Origin: Porphyrobacter sp.
Lineage (GTDB): Bacteria > Pseudomonadota > Alphaproteobacteria > Sphingomonadales > Sphingomonadaceae
Assembly: GCA_018991295.1 (NCBI GenBank)
Contig: JAGKSZ010000257.1
Coordinates: forward strand, 1 to 5,533
DNA: 5,533 nt
Direction: 5' to 3'
A model generated the notes under the pieces. The model saw nothing but the letters and a program-made list of their open reading frames with translations. It searched no databases and had not been told where the DNA came from. The translations under genes were made by a program, and so were the position numbers. This document shows, in pieces, positions 1 through 4,073 of the stretch (its first letter is position 1; every line of letters begins with the position of its first letter).

Positions 1-82
1 CGGCGCGATCGACTTCTCGCCGATGGTGTTCATGATCCTGCTGGTCGCGGTGTCGCGGCTGCTTCAGGGCGTGGCCTACTGA
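1..82 (+). CDS. YggT family membrane protein, C-terminal end only
   Basis: This is the last 26 codons of a gene that begins before the window, read from base 2 to a TGA at 80-82. The visible residues contain IDFSPMVFMILLVAVSRLL, which fits the second half of YggT-family proteins: an (I)D(F/L)SP motif followed by a hydrophobic helix that ends at the C-terminus. YggT proteins are small inner-membrane proteins of poorly defined function; members have been linked to osmotic tolerance and to cell-division or envelope functions. The stop codon overlaps the folD start (TGATG), so the two genes are probably co-transcribed and perhaps translationally coupled. Only about a quarter of the usual protein length is visible, so the family call rests on this one motif and its position at the C-terminus. 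Confidence 0.7.
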   Translation, partial: GAIDFSPMVFMILLVAVSRLLQGVAY

Positions 83-990
83 TGACCGAGACAATGCAGG
101 TGGCGATGCGGATCGACGGGAAGGGTTTTGCCGCGGCCTTGCGGGCACGGATCGCTGCAGCAGCCGATGCCTTTGCGCTGGCGTCGGGGCGGCGGCCCGG
201 GCTTGCGGTGGTGCTGGTGGGCGATGATGCGGCCAGCCAGGTCTATGTCGGCGCCAAGGCCAAGGCCTGCGCCGAGGCCGGGATCGCCAGTTTCGAGCAT
301 CGTCTGCCGGCCACCACGAGCGGCGCGGAACTGCTGACGCTGGTCGAGCGGCTGAACCGCGATCCCGAGGTCGACGGCATCCTTGTCCAGCTGCCCCTAC
401 CGCAAGGGCTGGACGAGCAGGCGGTGATCGCCGCGATTGATCCGGACAAGGATGTGGACGGGTTCCACGTCATCAATGCCGGCCGCCTTGCGGTGGGCCA
501 GAAGGGCTTTGTCCCATGCACGCCGCTTGGCTGCCTGATGCTGCTGCAAGATCATCTGGGCGATCTTTCCGGGCTTGATGCGGTGGTGATTGGCCGGTCG
601 AACATCGTCGGCAAGCCGATGGCGCAGCTGCTTACCGATGCCAATGCCACCGTCACCATCGCGCACAGCCGCACCCGGAATTTGCCAGAGGTCGTCCGCC
701 GTGCGGATATCGTGGTGGCGGCAGTGGGCCGTGCGGAGATGGTGCGGGGTGACTGGATCAAGCCGGGCGCGACCGTTATCGATGTCGGCATCAATCGCCT
801 GCCGCCCGCCTCGGAAGGCGCCAAGGGACGGCTGGTGGGCGATGTGGCCTTCGATGAGGCGCTGGGCGTGGCAGGCGCCATTACGCCGGTGCCGGGCGGG
901 GTCGGGCCGATGACCATTGCGGTGCTCTTGCGCAATACGCTGGTTGCCGCGCACGCCCATGCGGGGATGAACGCGCCGGAGGGGCTCTAG
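82..990 (+). CDS. folD: Bifunctional methylenetetrahydrofolate dehydrogenase / methenyltetrahydrofolate cyclohydrolase FolD
   Basis: FolD is a cytosolic enzyme that oxidises 5,10-methylene-THF with NADP+ and then hydrolyses 5,10-methenyl-THF to 10-formyl-THF, feeding purine and formyl-Met-tRNA synthesis. The 302-residue protein is of normal or slightly long length. Visible signatures are the catalytic YxxxK motif (Tyr55, Lys59, in YVGAKAKAC), Gln103 within LVQLPLP, Asp126 within DKDVDGFH, the nucleotide-binding segment GRSNIVGKP at 171-179, and the C-terminal PGGVGPMT at 271-278. All key residues are present, so the enzyme should be active. The ATG at 82 overlaps the preceding TGA by one base. 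Met5 (base 94) and Met9 (base 106) are in-frame alternatives, and because FolD proteins usually begin only a few residues before the IDGK segment, the true start could be one of these. No promoter is visible; expression probably comes from upstream of the YggT gene. Confidence 0.97.
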   Translation: MTETMQVAMRIDGKGFAAALRARIAAAADAFALASGRRPGLAVVLVGDDAASQVYVGAKAKACAEAGIASFEHRLPATTSGAELLTLVERLNRDPEVDGILVQLPLPQGLDEQAVIAAIDPDKDVDGFHVINAGRLAVGQKGFVPCTPLGCLMLLQDHLGDLSGLDAVVIGRSNIVGKPMAQLLTDANATVTIAHSRTRNLPEVVRRADIVVAAVGRAEMVRGDWIKPGATVIDVGINRLPPASEGAKGRLVGDVAFDEALGVAGAITPVPGGVGPMTIAVLLRNTLVAAHAHAGMNAPEGL

Positions 991-997
991 TCAAAGT

Positions 998-1091
998 CCG
1001 TTCGCCCTGAGCTTGTCGAAGGGCTGCTTTTTCTTCAGGCTGAGGGCGCAAGTAGTGAAAGATAGGGCTTCGACAAGCTCAGCCCGAACGG
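998..1091. repeat. Inverted pair of REP-like units (REPIN-like element) in the spacer after folD
   Basis: Two 27-bp units, 998-1024 and 1065-1091, face each other across a 40-bp middle. The reverse complement of the right unit matches the left unit at 23 of 27 positions, sharing the flank CCGTTCG and the core CTGAGCTTGTCGAAG. The four differences fall at 1005-1006 and 1022-1023 of the left unit. They are compensatory, because each unit can itself fold into a small hairpin: GCCCT/AGGGC stem ends on the left and GGGCT/AGCCC on the right. The core is a sequence I recall as widely dispersed in sphingomonads and some other bacteria, where it often yields spurious peptides such as FDKLRANG on the minus strand, as it does here. 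Elements of this kind are usually non-autonomous and moved by a RAYT (Y1-type) transposase encoded elsewhere; none is present in the window. Confidence 0.85.
1004..1032 (+). terminator. Possible terminator-like hairpin formed by the left REP unit after folD
   Basis: Fourteen bases after the folD stop, GCCCT at 1004-1008 can pair with AGGGC at 1020-1024 around an 11-base loop. After TGC, five T residues follow at 1028-1032 and then CTT. This resembles an intrinsic terminator, although the stem is short (5 bp) and the T tract is displaced by three bases. The long pairing between the two REP units competes with it. It may reduce read-through from folD into the lipoprotein gene. Confidence 0.3.
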
Positions 1092-1093
1092 AG
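1090..1093 (+). promoter_or_regulatory. Shine-Dalgarno sequence of the lipoprotein gene, partly inside the REP unit
   Basis: GGAG at 1090-1093 lies 6 bases before the ATG at 1100. Its first two G residues are the last bases of the right REP unit, and A1092 continues the pairing with T997. Folding of the long REPIN hairpin would bury this site. It supports the start at 1100 over the in-frame ATG at 1121. Confidence 0.55.
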
Positions 1094-1099
1094 ATGTGA

Positions 1100-1879
1100 A
1101 TGCGGCCTTTCGCCTGCGCCATGAGCCTCGCCCTCGCAATCGCCCTTGCCGCCTGTGCAGGCAGCGGTGAGCCGCCCAAGCCGAACAAGCGCCAGATGGC
1201 GATGATCGACCGCGCGCTGGCGGGCGCTCCGGGTGCAGCCCAGCCGAGCACTATTGTCGCCGCCGAACTCGCCTTTGCCCGCGCCGCGCAGGAGCAGGGG
1301 CAATGGACCGCCTTTGCCCAGTTTGCCGCGCCCGGCGCGCTGCTTCACGGGGCCAACGGGCCGTTTCCCATCGCGCCATGGCTCGCCACGCAGGCCAATC
1401 CCCCGCAGGCTGTGGCATGGAAGCCGCGCACCGTGGTGATGAGCTGCGATGGGGCGGTGGCGGTCAGTCAGGGCCGTTACCGCGATCCGCAAGGCAAGGT
1501 CGGCAATTTCGTGACTGTCTGGGAACGCCAGCCTGACGGGGCCTATCGCTATGTCTTCGATGTCGGCGGCGATGATGTGCCCCAGCCCCCACCCGCGCCC
1601 AGGCTGGACGTGCAGGAGGGCGATATCGTCGTCACCGAACTCGATGCCATTCAGGGCCTTGTCGCCACCTGCCCGCGCGGCGGCGTGCCGACCCCGCCCC
1701 CGCCCGCAATCCCGCTGGGCGAGGACGGCAAGACCGACGCGCGGCTTTCGAAGGACGGCACCTTGCGCTGGCGCTGGGAACACCGCGCCGATGGCACCCG
1801 CTATGCAGCAGCGGAATATTTCTATCAGGGCCGCTGGGTGACCGCGATCGAACAAAGCCTTGTGCCGACCGGCAATTGA
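1100..1879 (+). CDS. Predicted lipoprotein with an NTF2/SnoaL-like domain
   Basis: I do not recognise a named gene. The 259-residue product begins with a short lipoprotein signal: Arg2, a hydrophobic run at 8-18 and a lipobox LAAC with acylated Cys19. Residue +2 is Ala, so sorting to the outer membrane by Lol is expected. Residues about 50-156 (AAELAFARAAQEQGQW, an AAPGALLHG segment, then strands ending in FVTVWERQPDGAYRYVFD) resemble the DUF4440/SnoaL-like NTF2 fold, a small cone-shaped ligand-binding domain. A proline-rich linker (PQPPPAPR, 161-168) leads to a second part, interrupted by PTPPPPAIP (197-205), and the protein ends in a strand-rich segment with DGTLRWRWEH and a YFYQGRW motif. 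Cys116 and Cys191 could form a periplasmic disulfide. The start at 1100 is preferred because starting at Met8 would give a signal with no basic residue. The gene is 18 bp from the MarC-family gene and probably co-transcribed with it. The fold is inferred from pattern alone, and no catalytic residues are evident. Confidence 0.8.
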   Translation: MRPFACAMSLALAIALAACAGSGEPPKPNKRQMAMIDRALAGAPGAAQPSTIVAAELAFARAAQEQGQWTAFAQFAAPGALLHGANGPFPIAPWLATQANPPQAVAWKPRTVVMSCDGAVAVSQGRYRDPQGKVGNFVTVWERQPDGAYRYVFDVGGDDVPQPPPAPRLDVQEGDIVVTELDAIQGLVATCPRGGVPTPPPPAIPLGEDGKTDARLSKDGTLRWRWEHRADGTRYAAAEYFYQGRWVTAIEQSLVPTGN

Positions 1880-1881
1880 TG

Positions 1882-1888
1882 GGAGGGG
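1882..1888 (+). promoter_or_regulatory. Strong Shine-Dalgarno sequence of the MarC-family gene
   Basis: GGAGGGG directly follows the lipoprotein stop codon (1877-1879) and lies 9 bases before the ATG at 1898. It fixes the MarC start and indicates independent ribosome loading within the presumed operon. Confidence 0.7.
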
Positions 1889-1897
1889 GCGGCCACC

Positions 1898-2527
1898 ATG
1901 GTCCTGACCGAACTTTTCCTGTCTGCTTTTGTCACCCTGTTCGTGGTGATCGACCCGCCGGGGTGCGCGCCGATCTATGCCGGGCTGACCAAGGGCGCGA
2001 CGCCTCAACAAGCGCGCAGCATGGCGCTGCGGGCGACGGGGATTGCCAGCATCATCCTGCTGATCTTCGCGCTGTTCGGGCAGGAACTGCTGGGCGCGCT
2101 GCATATCGAACTCAATTCGTTCCGCATCGCGGGCGGGCTGATGCTGTTCTTCATCGCTTTCGACATGGTCTTCGAAAAGCGCACCCAGCGCCGCGAAAGC
2201 CGTGCCGAAAAGATCGCGCAGACGCCCGAGATCGAGGATGTTTCGGTCTTCCCCATGGCCATGCCGATGCTCGCCGGGCCGGGCGCCATCGCCGCGATCA
2301 TGCTGTTGATGAACGAGGCGGAAGGCTGGCCGCAAATGATCGAAGTGCTGGCCGCGCTTGCCGCAGTGCTGGCGATCACGGCAGCGGCGCTGGTGGCGGC
2401 GGGGCCGCTGATCCGCTTGCTGGGCGACAAGGTGGAGGCGGTCATCACCCGCCTGCTTGGCGTGCTGCTGGCCGCGCTTGCCGCGCAATATGTGATTGAC
2501 GGCCTCAAGGGCAGTTTCGGGCTCTAG
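1898..2527 (+). CDS. MarC family integral membrane protein (UPF0056)
   Basis: The 209-residue length is typical for the family. Recognisable blocks, in order, are the first helix with FVVIDPPGCAPIYAGLT (15-31, the family DPxGxxP signature), FRIAGGLMLFFIAFDM (75-90), the re-entrant-like FPMAMPMLAGPGAIAAIM (118-135) and the last helix with RLLGVLLAALAAQYVIDGL (185-203). About six hydrophobic segments are expected, with a charged loop (EKRTQRRESRAEKIAQ, 93-108) in the middle. MarC proteins were once credited with multiple antibiotic resistance in E. coli, but that role was later withdrawn. Their substrate is not established; homologues have been suggested to transport small molecules such as amino acids. 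The gene sits between the lipoprotein gene (18 bp upstream) and the DUF475 gene (53 bp downstream), probably in one transcript. Nothing looks damaged. Confidence 0.92.
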   Translation: MVLTELFLSAFVTLFVVIDPPGCAPIYAGLTKGATPQQARSMALRATGIASIILLIFALFGQELLGALHIELNSFRIAGGLMLFFIAFDMVFEKRTQRRESRAEKIAQTPEIEDVSVFPMAMPMLAGPGAIAAIMLLMNEAEGWPQMIEVLAALAAVLAITAAALVAAGPLIRLLGDKVEAVITRLLGVLLAALAAQYVIDGLKGSFGL

Positions 2528-2580
2528 CTTGCCGCCTTCGGGCGCTCTATGGGCGCAAAGGCAATCAGACAGGATCATCC

Positions 2581-3633
2581 ATGTTCAAGCATTTCGGCGG
2601 TTCGCTGCTGTTCACTCTTGCCGGCCTTGCCCTGGGCGGCTGGTATGGCTGGGAGTTGACCGGCTCTGTCAATGGAATGCTGGGGATCGTGTGGATCTGC
2701 GCCGTGCTGGCGGTGCTGGAAGTGTCGCTGTCTTTCGATAATGCCGCGGTCAACGCCTCGATCCTCAAGGATATGGACCCGGTCTGGCAGCAACGCTTCC
2801 TGACCTGGGGCATCGCGATTGCAGTGTTCGGGATGCGCATCGTCTTCCCGCTGGTGATCGTGATGGTGGCCGCTTCCCTTGGCCCGGTCGAAGCGATGAA
2901 GCTCGCCCTCAATGAACCTGCCGAATATCAGCGCATCGTCTCCGAGGCGCATGTCGGGTTGATGGGTTTTGGCGGGGCGTTCCTCGGGATGGTCGGCCTC
3001 AAGTATTTCTTCGATTCCGAAAAGGACGTGAACTGGATCGAGGCGATCGAACGCCCGCTTGCCAAGGTCGCCAATATCGAGGCGATTGCCATCGGCGTGG
3101 TGCTGGCCGGGACCTGGGCTGTGGCGAGCGTGCTGCCGGAGGAAGAGGCGCTGACCTTCCTGATCGCGGCGATTGCGGGCCTGCTCACCTATCTCGCGGT
3201 CGAGATCGTCAACCACGTGCTCGAACCGCCCACGCCCACCACCGGCGATGTGGCCAAGGCGGGCTTCGGGGCGTTCCTGTATCTTGAAGTGCTCGACGCC
3301 AGCTTCTCGTTTGACGGGGTGATCGGGGCCTTCGCGCTCACCAACAACCTCATCATCATCGCCATCGGCCTTGGCATCGGCGCGATGTTCGTGCGTTCGA
3401 TGACGATCTTTCTCGTCAACAAGGGCACGATGAGCGAATACCGCTATCTCGAACACGGCGCGTTCTATGCGATCATCGCGCTGGCGGTGATCATGTATCT
3501 GAACACCTTCGTGCACATCCCCGAAGTCATCACCGGGGTGATCGGCGCGGTGCTGATTGGCCTCGCCTTCTGGTCTTCGGTCAGGTGGAACAGGGCCAAC
3601 GCCGCTGACCACCCAGAGGATGCCCTGCGTTAG
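2581..3633 (+). CDS. DUF475 family integral membrane protein, TerC-like
   Basis: This 350-residue, roughly nine- to ten-helix membrane protein shows the two family hallmarks: EVSLSFDNAAVNA at 47-59 and EVLDASFSFDGVIGAFA at 236-252. The two acidic SFDN/SFDG motifs occupy equivalent places in the two halves of the protein, pointing to an internal duplication as in TerC/Alx proteins. Acidic residues at these places in TerC-like proteins are thought to line the ion path, and characterised relatives (E. coli Alx, Bacillus TerC proteins) export manganese. DUF475 members often occur near tellurium-resistance type genes, but none is visible here. Another conserved-looking block is KYFFDSEKD (141-149). 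The ATG at 2581 has an AGGA at 2571-2574 with 6-base spacing. The gene follows the MarC-family gene by 53 bp, and its TAG overlaps the stop of the convergent YciI gene. A divalent cation export role is inferred from family relatedness only. Confidence 0.88.
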   Translation: MFKHFGGSLLFTLAGLALGGWYGWELTGSVNGMLGIVWICAVLAVLEVSLSFDNAAVNASILKDMDPVWQQRFLTWGIAIAVFGMRIVFPLVIVMVAASLGPVEAMKLALNEPAEYQRIVSEAHVGLMGFGGAFLGMVGLKYFFDSEKDVNWIEAIERPLAKVANIEAIAIGVVLAGTWAVASVLPEEEALTFLIAAIAGLLTYLAVEIVNHVLEPPTPTTGDVAKAGFGAFLYLEVLDASFSFDGVIGAFALTNNLIIIAIGLGIGAMFVRSMTIFLVNKGTMSEYRYLEHGAFYAIIALAVIMYLNTFVHIPEVITGVIGAVLIGLAFWSSVRWNRANAADHPEDALR

Positions 3634-3917
3634 GCCCAGTCGCCCAGCAGGGGCGAGAATTCGTCCACCCGGATCAGCTGCCACACCCCGCCGGTAAGGT
3701 AGGGATCATCCGCCAGAATGGCGCGGGCGGCAGCTTCATCCTCGGCCTTCACGATCAGCAGCGAACCGATGATCAGCCCATCGGCGCGCTTCAGCGGACC
3801 GACGATCACGAAATGCTCGGCATTGGCGTGGATGAATTCGAGATGTGCGGGCCGGTGAATTGCGCGCAGCCGTCCGCCGTCTTCGCCGTCACGGCAGTGA
3901 AAGCAGAACATCCGCAT
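3630..3917 (-). CDS. YciI family protein
   Basis: Read on the minus strand from ATG at 3917 to TAA at 3630, this encodes 95 residues, the usual length for the family. It has the ferredoxin-like YciI pattern: a first strand MFCFHCRDG (3-11), RPAHLEFI (22-29) with the conserved His25, GPLKRADGLIIGSLLIVKAED (40-60) and the DDPYLTGGVW motif (70-79). The His and the DPY aspartate correspond to the proposed active-site dyad. YciI-like proteins are small soluble proteins, often dimeric; their reaction is mostly unknown, apart from relatives that act as dehydrochlorinases or muconolactone-isomerase-like enzymes. A GTG at 3965 would add 16 residues with no counterpart in the family and has no ribosome site, so it is not preferred; ATG at 3911 (93 residues) is also possible. 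CAGGGG about 12 bases upstream is a loose ribosome site. The gene is divergent from putA and converges on the DUF475 gene with 4 bp of overlap. Confidence 0.88.
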   Translation of the reverse strand: MRMFCFHCRDGEDGGRLRAIHRPAHLEFIHANAEHFVIVGPLKRADGLIIGSLLIVKAEDEAAARAILADDPYLTGGVWQLIRVDEFSPLLGDWA

Positions 3918-3952
3918 GATGGTGTGAAGCCCCTGTTGATCGCGCAGCGCCA

Positions 3953-3982
3953 AGGCTACCCGCACGCCGATGCACGGGTCAA
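3953..3982 (-). promoter_or_regulatory. Candidate promoter for the YciI gene
   Basis: On the minus strand, CTTGACC (hexamer TTGACC, plus-strand 3977-3982) is followed after 18 bases by TAGCCT (3953-3958). The -35 fits the alphaproteobacterial CTTGAC style well and the -10 only weakly. Transcription would begin near 3946, giving a leader of about 29 bases to the ATG at 3917. It would exclude the longer GTG start at 3965. This is a pattern match only. Confidence 0.3.
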
Positions 3983-4002
3983 GCAGGGCGGTTGCAAAGA
4001 GC

Positions 4003-4015
4003 GCGCTTGAAGCGC
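4003..4015. repeat. 13-bp palindrome in the yciI-putA spacer
   Basis: GCGCTT-G-AAGCGC is a perfect 6+1+6 inverted repeat in the spacer between the two divergent genes, 59 bp before the putA start. It could be a regulator binding site, but GC-rich palindromes of this size also occur by chance. Confidence 0.3.
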
Positions 4016-4056
4016 AGCCTCATGGCGTTCAGAGGGCCGCTTCGCCCCTTCGAATC

Positions 4057-4070
4057 GTTTCAGGTGAAAC
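4057..4070 (+). promoter_or_regulatory. putA ribosome binding site within a GTTTCA/TGAAAC inverted repeat
   Basis: GTTTCA (4057-4062), GG, TGAAAC (4065-4070) form a perfect 14-bp palindrome ending 3 bases before the putA ATG. The Shine-Dalgarno sequence AGGTGA (4062-4067, 6-base spacing) lies at its centre. As RNA it would give a 5-bp stem (GUUUC/GAAAC) with AGGU in the loop; as DNA it has the form of a dimeric repressor operator. The ribosome site is well supported and fixes the putA start; a regulatory role is inference. Confidence 0.5.
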
Positions 4071-4073
4071 CAG

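Noticed and set aside
991..1251. Minus-strand peptide containing VRAELVEAL and FDKLRANG
   Set aside because: These peptides are the usual spurious translations of the REP-like repeat; there is no evidence of a gene.
1892..1900. GCCACCATG, resembling a eukaryotic Kozak start
   Set aside because: The setting is plainly bacterial, with a strong Shine-Dalgarno sequence just upstream; the match is chance.
2533..2544. CGCC-TTCG-GGCG hairpin after the MarC-family gene
   Set aside because: The stem is only 4 bp and there is no T-run, so it is not convincing as a terminator, although the C(UUCG)G loop is stable. The DUF475 gene probably shares the transcript.
1079..2578. Long open frame of 499 codons on the minus strand opposite the lipoprotein and MarC genes
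   Set aside because: It is the antisense shadow of GC-rich coding sequence: its product is rich in His, Arg, Asp and Gly with no recognisable domain, while the plus strand carries clear families with ribosome binding sites.
2575..3684. Long open frame of 369 codons on the minus strand opposite the DUF475 gene
   Set aside because: Its product is His/Arg/Asp-rich with no family pattern, and it overlaps the whole of a convincing membrane protein gene as well as the YciI gene in another frame.
3918..3965. Upstream GTG start extending the YciI protein by 16 residues
   Set aside because: The extension has no family counterpart and no ribosome binding site, and it would lie across the candidate promoter.
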